From an uncultured Collinsella sp. (GTDB lineage Bacteria; Actinomycetota; Coriobacteriia; Coriobacteriales; Coriobacteriaceae), in contig CABUDB010000013.1 in assembly GCA_902490245.1 (NCBI GenBank), forward strand, positions 1 through 13,850: DNA of 13,850 bases, in the 5' to 3' direction. A program made the translations under genes and the position numbers. Each line of letters opens with the position of its first letter. Positions within the stretch are counted from its first letter, which is position 1. A model generated the notes under the pieces. It did not search any database. It saw only the letters and a list, made by a program, of their open reading frames with translations, and was not told where the DNA came from. Below, piece by piece: positions 7,448 to 13,831 of this stretch.

Positions 7448-8614
7448 ATGTTTAGCATCAACAACGTACTTAACCGCAGGAGTTTCTTGGCTGGCGCCGC
7501 GGCGCTCGGCAGTGCCGTCGCACTCGCTGGTTGCTCGTCGGGTGGCTCGGACGGCGGCTCCGCCGATGACGGCAAGACCTTCAAGATCGGTGTCATCGGC
7601 CCTCTGACCGGCGCCGCGGCAACCTATGGCGTTTCGGCCGAGAAGGGTGCCAAGCTCGCCGCCAAGGATTTCTCGACCAAGGACCTCAAGCTCTCGCTTA
7701 AGTCCGAGGATGACGTCGCTGACGGCGAGAAGGCCATCAACGCCTTCAATACCCTGTGCGACTGGGGCATGCAGGCGCTCGTCGGTCCCGTCACGACTGG
7801 TGCCGCCGTCGCCGTCTCGGGCGAGATTGCCGACGATATGCTCATGGTCACGCCCTCGGCCTCGTCTCTCGACGTCACCAAGGACAAGACCACGGTTTTC
7901 CAGGTTTGCTTCACCGATCCCACCATGGGCGCCAGCGCCGCGAAGTTCTTGGCCGAGAAGTACGCGGATGCCAAGATCGCCCTGTTCTACAACTCCGGCG
8001 ATACGTACAGCTCGGGTGTTGCCGATGCCTTTGCCGAGCAGGCCAAGGAGTCCAAACTTGATATCGTCGATACCGAGACCTTTAAGGACGACTCTTCCAC
8101 AAGCTTTACCAACCAGCTCACCAAGGCCAAGGAGGCCGGCGCCACGCTCATCTTTGCGCCGATCTACTACACGCCGGCGTCCGTTTTGCTCAAGAACGCC
8201 AAGGACATGGGCTACGACATGACCCTCATGGGTACCGACGGCATGGACGGCCTGCTCTCTGTGGAAGGCTTCGATACCTCTCTTGCCGAGGGCGTACTGC
8301 TCATGACCCCGTTCTCTGCCGACGATGAGAAGAATGCCGACTTCGTCAAGGCCTATAAGGATGCCTACGACGAGACGCCCAACCAGTTTGCCGCCGACGC
8401 TTACGATTGCGTCCACGCCATCGCCGAAGCTATCGATAGGGCGGGGATTGACATTTCGGCCGACGGTGCCGACATTGCCGGCGACCTTGCCAAGGCCATG
8501 CGCAAGATCAAGATCGAGGGCCTGACAGGCGAGCTGACGTGGAATGACGAGGGCCAGGTCGAAAAGCCCGCCACAGCCTATGTGATTCAGGACGGCAAGT
8601 ACATCGCCGCCTAA
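7448..8614 (+). CDS. livJ: Branched-chain amino-acid ABC importer, substrate-binding lipoprotein 1
   Basis: This 388-residue extracytoplasmic receptor binds the substrate and delivers it to LivHM. The N-terminus has NRRSFLAG (9-16), a Tat-like twin-arginine motif, then a hydrophobic stretch and the lipobox LAGC with lipid-attachment Cys29. A Gly/Ser/Asp linker follows. The two-lobed periplasmic-binding fold (Peripla_BP_6, LivJ/LivK type) begins at FKIGVIGPLTGAAATYG and includes ALVGPVTTGAAVAV, TPSASS, FYNSGDTYSSG and IYYTPASVLLKNAKDMGY. The start at 7448 is chosen over an upstream in-frame TTG because AAGGGGG lies five bases before it and the signal peptide then begins properly. It is the first gene of the importer cluster and a close tandem paralogue of the next gene. 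Leucine, isoleucine and valine are the usual ligands, but this family also binds other amino acids, amides and urea, so the ligand is inferred. Confidence 0.93.
   Translation: MFSINNVLNRRSFLAGAAALGSAVALAGCSSGGSDGGSADDGKTFKIGVIGPLTGAAATYGVSAEKGAKLAAKDFSTKDLKLSLKSEDDVADGEKAINAFNTLCDWGMQALVGPVTTGAAVAVSGEIADDMLMVTPSASSLDVTKDKTTVFQVCFTDPTMGASAAKFLAEKYADAKIALFYNSGDTYSSGVADAFAEQAKESKLDIVDTETFKDDSSTSFTNQLTKAKEAGATLIFAPIYYTPASVLLKNAKDMGYDMTLMGTDGMDGLLSVEGFDTSLAEGVLLMTPFSADDEKNADFVKAYKDAYDETPNQFAADAYDCVHAIAEAIDRAGIDISADGADIAGDLAKAMRKIKIEGLTGELTWNDEGQVEKPATAYVIQDGKYIAA
8150..8218 (+). repeat. Near-identical block shared by the two binding-protein genes
   Basis: These 69 bases match 9609-9677 in the second binding-protein gene with only two differences, both in the pair TT versus CC at about 8185-8186. 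Third codon positions are preserved as well as the protein (IFAPIYYTPASVLLKNAKDMGYD). This indicates a tandem gene duplication with recent divergence or later gene conversion in this segment. Shorter shared runs occur elsewhere, for example around GFDTSLAEG. Confidence 0.85.
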
Positions 8615-8666
8615 GTGCGCATAAAGCGCGACCGGTGAGGCCGTTTTATTCAGGGCAGGGACGCCT

Positions 8667-8693
8667 GTAACAGAACGGAAACATTACTTTCAC
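8667..8693 (+). promoter_or_regulatory. GTAAC-n6-GAAAC-n6-TTCAC element, possible OmpR/GlnR-type operator
   Basis: GTAAC (8667-8671), GAAAC (8678-8682) and TTCAC (8689-8693) recur every 11 bp, about one helical turn. The first two exactly fit the actinobacterial GlnR box pattern GTnAC-n6-GnAAC; the third half is degenerate. It lies at the upstream edge of the AT-rich promoter region of the second binding-protein gene. Five-base half-sites arise by chance easily, so confidence is limited. Confidence 0.35.
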
Positions 8694-8698
8694 ACAAT

Positions 8699-8788
8699 AA
8701 AGTGGCATTACTGCATAAAGTAAAAGAAATACGCAGAATTATGGATAAAAGAACAAATCCAAAGAAAAGTTGAAATAATCGCCACTTT
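8699..8788. repeat. Long-spaced inverted repeat AAAGTGGCATTA / TAATcGCCACTTT
   Basis: AAAGTGGCATTA (8699-8710) is the reverse complement of 8776-8788 except for one inserted C at 8780. The arms flank 65 AT-rich bases. They could be two operator sites for one dimeric regulator, or pair in RNA. The location inside the probable promoter region favours a regulatory role. Confidence 0.45.
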
Positions 8789-8818
8789 CCTTAACTAAAG
8801 CGTCTAGTATTTTGCGAA

Positions 8819-8864
8819 CGCCGAACACGGCGAAGGATGGCCTGTCGGGTAACCGAAACCCGAC
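8819..8864 (+). other. Two tandem leader hairpins before the second binding-protein gene
   Basis: CGCCG (8819-8823) pairs with CGGCG (8828-8832) around AACA. GTCGGGT (8844-8850) pairs perfectly with ACCCGAC (8858-8864) around a 7-nt loop. The second ends six bases before the GAGAGGAGAG ribosome site. They may stabilise the message or modulate initiation; neither has a U-tail, so they are not terminators. Confidence 0.5.
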
Positions 8865-8885
8865 GAGATTTGAGAGGAGAGCCGC

Positions 8886-10073
8886 ATGTCGAGCCTCACC
8901 GGTAAGTCATTGAACCCTGTTATGAATCGCAGGAGCGTTATCGCGAGCGCAGCAGGTCTGGGGGCGATGTCCATTCTAGCTGGCTGCTCCTCCAACGGCG
9001 GCGACAGCGGTTCCGCTTCGAGCGACGCTTCGTTTAAGATCGGTACCATCGGCCCGCTGACCGGCGCCAACGCGTCCTACGGCAAGTCCGTTACCCAGGG
9101 TGTCGAGCTTGGCTGCAAGGATTTCTCGACCAAGGAGCTGCCACTTGCCAGCAAGGCCGAGGATGACCAGGCCGACGGCGAGAAGGCCGTCAACGCCTTC
9201 AACACCCTGCTCGACTGGGGCATGCAGGCCCTCGTCGGCCCGACCACCACGGGTGCGTCGGTTGCCGTTGCCGCCGAGTGCGGTAACGACCCCAAGACGT
9301 TCATGATCACCCCGTCCGCGTCCTCCGAGGACGTCACCGACGGCAAGGATTGCGTCTTCCAGGTTTGCTTCACCGACCCCAACCAGGGTGTCAACGCTGC
9401 CAAGTTCCTGGCGCAGAAGTATGCGGACGAGAAGTTCGTGCTGTTCTATAACTCCGGCGACGCCTATTCTTCGGGCATCGCAGATTCCTTTAAGGCCCAG
9501 GCCGCTGAGTCCAAGCTCGAGATTGTTGACGAGGAGACCTTTAAGGACGACTCCGCCACGAGCTTTACCAACCAGCTGACCAAGGCCAAGCAGGCCGGCG
9601 CCACCATGATCTTTGCGCCGATCTACTACACGCCGGCGTCCGTCCTGCTCAAGAACGCCAAGGACATGGGCTACGACGTCAAGATGATGGGCTGCGACGG
9701 TATGGACGGCATCCTGGGCGTTGAGGGCTTCGATACCTCTCTTGCCGAGGGTCTGCTGCTCATGACCCCGTTCTCCGCCGACGACGAGAAGAACGCCGAC
9801 TTCGTTAACGCTTACAAGGATAAGTACGACGATACCCCCGACCAGTTTGCCGCTGACGCCTACGACGGCGTGCACGCGGTGGCCGAGGCCGTCAAGGAGG
9901 CCGGTCTTGGTGTCGACGCCGATCCGACCGAGGTCGCCGAGAAGCTGTCCAAGGCTATGCTCAAGATTACCGTTGACGGTCTGACCGGCAAGCTCACCTG
10001 GAACGATAAGGGCCAGGTCCAGAAGGAGCCCACGGCGTACGTCATCACCGACGGCAAGTACGTACAGGCCTAA
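8886..10073 (+). CDS. livJ: Branched-chain amino-acid ABC importer, substrate-binding lipoprotein 2
   Basis: This 395-residue lipid-anchored receptor has the same fold and role as the preceding gene. It has a Tat-like motif NRRSVIAS (14-21), a hydrophobic core and the lipobox ILAGC with Cys34. A Ser/Gly/Asp linker follows, then FKIGTIGPLTGANASYG and the blocks ALVGPTTTGASVAV, TPSASSEDV, FYNSGDAYSSG, IYYTPASVLLKNAKDMGY and GFDTSLAEG. It is clearly homologous to protein 1 over its whole length, with differences concentrated in the signal peptide, the VAAECGNDPKTFMITP region and the C-terminal 70 residues. The ATG at 8886 has AGGAG seven bases upstream. An internal ATG at codon 13 is less likely because it would shorten the region before the twin arginines and lacks a ribosome site. 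It likely shares LivHMGF with protein 1 and differs in ligand preference or expression; that is inference. Confidence 0.93.
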   Translation: MSSLTGKSLNPVMNRRSVIASAAGLGAMSILAGCSSNGGDSGSASSDASFKIGTIGPLTGANASYGKSVTQGVELGCKDFSTKELPLASKAEDDQADGEKAVNAFNTLLDWGMQALVGPTTTGASVAVAAECGNDPKTFMITPSASSEDVTDGKDCVFQVCFTDPNQGVNAAKFLAQKYADEKFVLFYNSGDAYSSGIADSFKAQAAESKLEIVDEETFKDDSATSFTNQLTKAKQAGATMIFAPIYYTPASVLLKNAKDMGYDVKMMGCDGMDGILGVEGFDTSLAEGLLLMTPFSADDEKNADFVNAYKDKYDDTPDQFAADAYDGVHAVAEAVKEAGLGVDADPTEVAEKLSKAMLKITVDGLTGKLTWNDKGQVQKEPTAYVITDGKYVQA

Positions 10074-10105
10074 TTGGCCGCCTTACATAGAGCGGTTTTG
10101 ATCCC

Positions 10106-10135
10106 AAGCAGGGGAGGTTTTGGCCTTCCCTGCTT
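10106..10135 (+). terminator. Intra-operon hairpin (attenuator) after the second binding-protein gene
   Basis: AAGCAGGGGAGG (10106-10117) pairs with CCTTCCCTGCTT (10124-10135), 12 bp with one G-U, around TTTTGG. It is followed by GCTTGGTATCT, not a real U-run. It starts 32 nt after the binding-protein stop codon. Such hairpins between a binding protein and its permease typically protect the upstream message or terminate only part of the transcripts. Confidence 0.65.
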
Positions 10136-10146
10136 GCTTGGTATCT

Positions 10147-10188
10147 AGGGACAGTGTAACGTCCCTGTTTCATACATTAACTGGAAAC
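10147..10188 (+). promoter_or_regulatory. Second hairpin and GTTTC/GAAAC inverted repeat before livH
   Basis: AGGGAC (10147-10152) pairs perfectly with GTCCCT (10161-10166) around an 8-nt loop. Directly after it, GTTTC (10167-10171) and GAAAC (10184-10188) form an inverted repeat around 12 AT-rich bases. No convincing promoter hexamers are present, so livHMGF probably depends on read-through from upstream. The inverted repeat could be an operator. Confidence 0.4.
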
Positions 10189-10212
10189 CTATTCGAAAGG
10201 GGGATGTGGAAC

Positions 10213-11094
10213 ATGACGGTCTTTATCCAATACCTGGTCAACGGCCTGTCCATGGGCAGCGTCTACGCCATCATCGCGTTGGGCTACACCATGGTCTACG
10301 GTATCGCCAAGATGCTCAACTTCGCTCACGGCGATGTCATCATGGTCGGTGCCTATGTCTCGTTCTGCGCCACGTCGTATCTCGGCCTCCCGGGCTGGGC
10401 ATCTGTAGTTCTCTCTTGTGTGGTCTGCACGGTTCTCGGTGTTCTCATTGAGGGTCTGGCCTATAAGCCGCTGCGCCAAGCGGGCCCGCTGGCCGTTCTG
10501 ATCACGGCCATCGGCGTGTCTTACTTCCTGCAGAACGCCGCGCAGCTTCTGTGGGGCGCCACGCCCAAGAACTTCACTTCGCTCGTCACCTTCCCGGTGC
10601 CGGAGTTTTTGGCCAAGTTTAACGTAAGCGCCGTCTCGCTCGTCACCATCGTCGCCTGCCTGGTTATCATGGCCGGCCTGATGTTCTTTACAGGCAAGAC
10701 CAAGATGGGCAAGGCCATGCGCGCCGTGTCCGAGGACAAAGCCGCCGCTCAGCTCATGGGCATCAACGTCAACCGCACCATCTCGATGACGTTCGCCATC
10801 GGCTCCGCCCTCGCTGCCATCGCCGGCGTGCTCCTGTGCTCCTACTCGCCGGTCCTGCAGCCCACCACGGGCGCCATGCCTGGCATCAAGGCCTTCGACG
10901 CTGCCGTTTTCGGCGGCATCGGCTCCATCCCCGGTGCCTTTGTCGGCGGCATTCTCATCGGCATCATCGAGGCGATGGCGCAGGCTTACATTTCCACGAG
11001 CCTTGCCAACTCCATCGTCTTTGGTGTTTTGATCATCGTCCTGCTCGTCAAGCCTGCCGGCCTCTTGGGCAAGTACGTCCCCGAGAAGGTGTAG
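10213..11094 (+). CDS. livH: Branched-chain amino-acid ABC importer permease LivH
   Basis: This 293-residue inner-membrane permease forms the translocation path together with LivM. Recognisable family features are the N-terminal LVNGLSMGSVYAIIALGYTMVYG block (8-30), MLNFAHGDVIMVGAY (34-48), the cytoplasmic coupling loop GKAMRAVSEDKAAAQLMGIN (166-185), and FDAAVFGGIGSIPGAFVGG (228-246). About eight hydrophobic segments are visible. Two in-frame ATGs are close: 10204 sits only one base after the AAAGGGGG ribosome site, while 10213 is nine bases after it, so 10213 is preferred. It is followed without a gap by livM. Family assignment is certain; substrate is inferred from the family. Confidence 0.95.
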   Translation: MTVFIQYLVNGLSMGSVYAIIALGYTMVYGIAKMLNFAHGDVIMVGAYVSFCATSYLGLPGWASVVLSCVVCTVLGVLIEGLAYKPLRQAGPLAVLITAIGVSYFLQNAAQLLWGATPKNFTSLVTFPVPEFLAKFNVSAVSLVTIVACLVIMAGLMFFTGKTKMGKAMRAVSEDKAAAQLMGINVNRTISMTFAIGSALAAIAGVLLCSYSPVLQPTTGAMPGIKAFDAAVFGGIGSIPGAFVGGILIGIIEAMAQAYISTSLANSIVFGVLIIVLLVKPAGLLGKYVPEKV

Positions 11095-11103
11095 GTGAGC
11101 GTT

Positions 11104-12183
11104 ATGAAGTTTCTTAAAGACAAGCAGACGCGTCACGACTTTGTCACGTATGCCATGTGCGTTGTGGCGTTCGCCATCGTGTTCTTTATGCAGTCCAACC
11201 ACATGATCCCGCGCATGATCGCCGGTCAGCTGGTTCCCATCACGGCCTATATCGTCATGGCCATCTCCCTTAACCTCGTCGTCGGCATCGCGGGTGACTT
11301 GTCGCTGGGCCACGCGGGCTTTATGAGTGTCGGTGCCTATACGGGTATCGTTACCGCGGTCGCCCTCGAGAGCGCCGTTCCCTCCGATCCGGCGCGCCTT
11401 ATCATCAGCATCGTGGTTGGCGCCATCGCCGCTGCCATCTTGGGCTTCTTGATCGGTATCCCGGTACTGCGCCTGAGCGGCGACTATCTGGCCATCGTGA
11501 CCCTGGCTTTTGGCGAGATCATCAAAGAGATCGTCACCTGCCTTATCGTGGGCGTCGACTCGCGCGGCCTGCACGTGATCTTTAACATCACAGGTAACTC
11601 CACGATTGACGACCTGCACCTGCTCGAGGACGGCACCGCCATTATCAAGGGCGCCCAGGGCGCCTCGGGCGTGTCGACGTATTCGACCTTCCTCGCCGGT
11701 GCCATCCTGGTCATGGTCGCACTCGTGATCGTGCTCAACCTGGTTCGCAGCCGTACCGGCCGTGCCATCATGGCCGTGCGCGACAATAAGATCGCTGCTG
11801 AGTCCGTGGGCATCTCCGTCACCCAGTACCGCATGATCGCCTTCGTGGTTTCCGCTGCCCTCGCCGGTGCTGCCGGAGCCCTCTTCGGCGGTAACTTCTC
11901 GCAGCTCTCCGCCACCAAGTTCGACTTCAACACGTCCATCCTCATCCTGGTGTTCGTGGTCCTGGGCGGTCTGGGCAATATGCGCGGCTCCGTCATCGCT
12001 GCAGCGCTGCTTACCGTGTTGCCCGAGCTGCTCCGTCAGTTCTCGGACTACCGCATGCTCATCTACGCCATCGTGCTGATTCTGGTCATGATCTTTACCA
12101 ATAACCCGCAGCTCAAGGCGTTCTTCGCACGCATTAAGGATCGCTTTGCTCCCAAGAAGGAGGTGGCAGCCGATGCCCAGTAA
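11104..12183 (+). CDS. livM: Branched-chain amino-acid ABC importer permease LivM
   Basis: This is the second permease subunit, 359 residues. The hallmark block SLNLVVGIAGDLSLGHAG (55-72) leading into FMSVGAY is present. So are LRLSGDYLAIVTLAFGEI (122-139), the coupling loop GRAIMAVRDNKIAAESVGIS (219-238) and VLGGLGNMRGSVIAA (286-300). The C-terminal tail is short and basic. It is shorter than the E. coli protein, mainly at the N-terminus, which is common outside Proteobacteria. The start is uncertain: GTG at 11095 abuts the livH stop and has GAGAAGG five bases upstream, while ATG at 11104 has AGGTGAG just before it. The choice changes only three residues. Its end overlaps the start of livG by 11 nt, indicating coupled translation. 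Confidence 0.95.
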   Translation: MKFLKDKQTRHDFVTYAMCVVAFAIVFFMQSNHMIPRMIAGQLVPITAYIVMAISLNLVVGIAGDLSLGHAGFMSVGAYTGIVTAVALESAVPSDPARLIISIVVGAIAAAILGFLIGIPVLRLSGDYLAIVTLAFGEIIKEIVTCLIVGVDSRGLHVIFNITGNSTIDDLHLLEDGTAIIKGAQGASGVSTYSTFLAGAILVMVALVIVLNLVRSRTGRAIMAVRDNKIAAESVGISVTQYRMIAFVVSAALAGAAGALFGGNFSQLSATKFDFNTSILILVFVVLGGLGNMRGSVIAAALLTVLPELLRQFSDYRMLIYAIVLILVMIFTNNPQLKAFFARIKDRFAPKKEVAADAQ

Positions 12184-13033
12184 GTTTGAGTTCAACAAGG
12201 GCAAGATGGTCCCGTATCCTTCTGGCGCCATCGTTCCCGACCGCGACCTGGGCGAGCGTCCGGCGCTCGAGTGCATCCACCTGGGTATTGAATTCGGCGG
12301 CCTTAAGGCAGTCGACGACTTTAGCCTAACCATCGGCAAGACTGAGATCGCCGGTCTCATCGGCCCCAACGGTGCCGGCAAGACCACGGTCTTCAACCTG
12401 CTCACCAAGGTGTACCAGCCCACGCACGGCACCATCCTGCTCGACGGAGAGGACACCTCGGGCAAGTCCGTCTACCAGGTCAACCGCATGGGCATTGCCC
12501 GTACGTTCCAGAACATTCGCCTGTTCAACACCATGACGGTGGAGGATAACGTTAAGGTCGGCCTGCACAACCAGGAGCGCTACTCCGGTTTTGAGGGCGT
12601 GCTGCGCCTGCCGACGTATTGGAAGCACGAGAAGGCCGCCCACGAGCGCGCCATGGAGTTGCTGTCCATCTTTGATATGGAGCACCTGGCAAACGAGCAG
12701 GCCGGCTCGCTGCCTTACGGCGCCCAGCGTCGTCTGGAGATCGTCCGCGCTCTTGCCACCAACCCCAAGCTGCTGCTGCTCGACGAGCCTGCCGCCGGCA
12801 TGAACCCGTCCGAGACTGCGGAGCTCATGGAGAACATCGTTAAGATTCGCGACACCTTTGGTATCGCCATCATGCTTATTGAGCATGATATGTCGCTCGT
12901 TATGAACATCTGCGAGGGCATCTGCGTGCTCAACTTTGGTAAGGTCATCGCCAAGGGCACGGCAGAGGAAATCCAGAACAACGACGCTGTTATCGAGGCA
13001 TATCTGGGCAAGCAGGATAAGGGGGAGAACTAA
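12173..13033 (+). CDS. livG: Branched-chain amino-acid ABC importer ATPase LivG
   Basis: This 286-residue cytoplasmic ATPase powers transport with LivF. Motifs are Walker A GPNGAGKT (64-71), the Q-loop ARTFQNIRLF with Gln113 (typical LivG), the signature LPYGAQRRLEI (180-190), Walker B LLLLDEP with catalytic Glu205, and the switch His238 (IEHDM). The LPYGAQ signature in place of LSGGQ is normal for LivG. The protein carries about 30 extra residues before the ABC domain (polar, then YPSGAIVPDRD), longer than the classic LivG of about 255 residues; their role is unknown. The start at 12173 is preferred over an upstream in-frame ATG because AAGGAGGTGG (12157-12166) is a near-perfect ribosome site six bases away. 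The start overlaps the livM end. All catalytic residues are intact. Confidence 0.95.
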   Translation: MPSKFEFNKGKMVPYPSGAIVPDRDLGERPALECIHLGIEFGGLKAVDDFSLTIGKTEIAGLIGPNGAGKTTVFNLLTKVYQPTHGTILLDGEDTSGKSVYQVNRMGIARTFQNIRLFNTMTVEDNVKVGLHNQERYSGFEGVLRLPTYWKHEKAAHERAMELLSIFDMEHLANEQAGSLPYGAQRRLEIVRALATNPKLLLLDEPAAGMNPSETAELMENIVKIRDTFGIAIMLIEHDMSLVMNICEGICVLNFGKVIAKGTAEEIQNNDAVIEAYLGKQDKGEN

Positions 13034-13747
13034 ATGGCAGAGCCGATGCTTTCCGTCTACAACATCAACGTCTGGTACGGCGCCATCCACGCCATCAAGG
13101 ACATCTCCTTTAACGTTAACGAGGGCGAGATCGTGGCTCTGATCGGTGCCAACGGCGCCGGTAAGTCCACGACGCTTAAGACCGTCTCGGGCCTGCTGCG
13201 CTCCAAGACCGGCTCTATCAAGTTTATGGGCGAGGACATTACCCATACGCCCGCCGACAAGCTGGTGGGCAAGGGCTTGGCTCAGGTCCCCGAGGGTCGT
13301 CGCGCCTTTTTGCAGATGACGGTCGAGGAGAACCTGGAGATGGGCGCCTACACGCAGCCCAAGTCCACGGTTGCTCCGGGCCTGGAGCGCGTCTACGAGC
13401 AGTTCCCGCGTCTGAAGGAGCGCCGTCGCCAGGTCGCCGGCACCCTTTCGGGCGGCGAGCAGCAGATGCTCGTTATGGGCCGCGCCCTTATGAGTAACCC
13501 CAAGCTGCTCATGCTTGACGAGCCTTCCATGGGCCTGGCGCCGATTCTGATTGAGCAGATCTTCCAGATTGTCGAGGACCTGCACAAGGCCGGCACCACG
13601 GTGCTTCTGGTCGAGCAAAACGCGCAGATGGCGCTTTCCATCGCCACACGCGGTTACGTGCTCGAGACCGGCAAGATCACCATGACCGGCACCGGCCAAG
13701 AGCTGCTGCACGACGATAACGTCCGCAAAGCCTACCTCGGAGGCTAG
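13034..13747 (+). CDS. livF: Branched-chain amino-acid ABC importer ATPase LivF
   Basis: This is the second ATPase of the importer, 237 residues, the usual LivF size. Motifs are Walker A GANGAGKST (38-46), the LivF-typical AQVPEGRRAF (83-92), signature LSGGEQQML (138-146), Walker B LLMLDEPSMGLAP (158-170), and VEQNAQMAL (193-201), where Gln/Asn replace the switch His, as is normal for LivF. The ATG follows the livG stop directly, with GGGGGAG at 13021-13027 as ribosome site, so the two are translationally linked. It is the last importer gene before the hairpin at 13753. Identification is secure. Confidence 0.96.
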   Translation: MAEPMLSVYNINVWYGAIHAIKDISFNVNEGEIVALIGANGAGKSTTLKTVSGLLRSKTGSIKFMGEDITHTPADKLVGKGLAQVPEGRRAFLQMTVEENLEMGAYTQPKSTVAPGLERVYEQFPRLKERRRQVAGTLSGGEQQMLVMGRALMSNPKLLMLDEPSMGLAPILIEQIFQIVEDLHKAGTTVLLVEQNAQMALSIATRGYVLETGKITMTGTGQELLHDDNVRKAYLGG

Positions 13748-13752
13748 GAGGT

Positions 13753-13776
13753 TCCGCCGTTCTACCGAACGGCGGA
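13753..13776 (+). terminator. Hairpin after livF, probable operon end
   Basis: TCCGCCGTTC (13753-13762) pairs perfectly with GAACGGCGGA (13767-13776) around TACC, only 5 nt after the livF stop codon. No U-run follows (CCGGCCGACG), so it may be a weak or Rho-assisted terminator, or a 3'-end stabiliser. Confidence 0.6.
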
Positions 13777-13831
13777 CCGGCCGACGCTGCGCGGGCACCA
13801 GAGCGACAACTTGTCATTCAAAGAGGACGGC

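Larger units (their letters stand above)
8615..8885 (+). promoter_or_regulatory. AT-rich spacer and leader between the two binding-protein genes
   Basis: This 271-bp spacer contains no gene. Just after the first gene there is only weak hairpin potential (GCGC-ATAAA-GCGC, then a T-rich run at 8643-8649), so read-through is likely. The stretch from about 8685 to 8815 is markedly AT-rich against the local background, as expected of a promoter. TTGAAA (8770-8775) with TAACTA 16 nt downstream is the best but weak hexamer pair, and TATTTT at 8808-8813 is another possible -10. The leader then holds two hairpins and the strong ribosome site GAGAGGAGAG (8871-8880). Confidence 0.5.

Noticed and set aside
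8615..8660. Possible strong terminator after the first receptor gene
   Set aside because: Only a 4-bp GCGC stem and short GC pairs near a T-rich run are present, too weak to call.
10120..10212. Upstream in-frame start for livH
   Set aside because: It would translate through the intergenic hairpins, and the added residues do not resemble LivH. AAAGGGGG at 10196-10203 points to the ATG at 10213.
10189..12465. 758-codon open frame on the minus strand across livH, livM and livG
   Set aside because: It spans three well-defined genes in antisense, is rich in Asp/Gly/His/Arg, has no domain signature and no ribosome site that I see.
12326..13798. 490-codon open frame on the minus strand across livG and livF
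   Set aside because: It is antisense to two intact ATPase genes and has the same compositional-artefact character as the other antisense frames.
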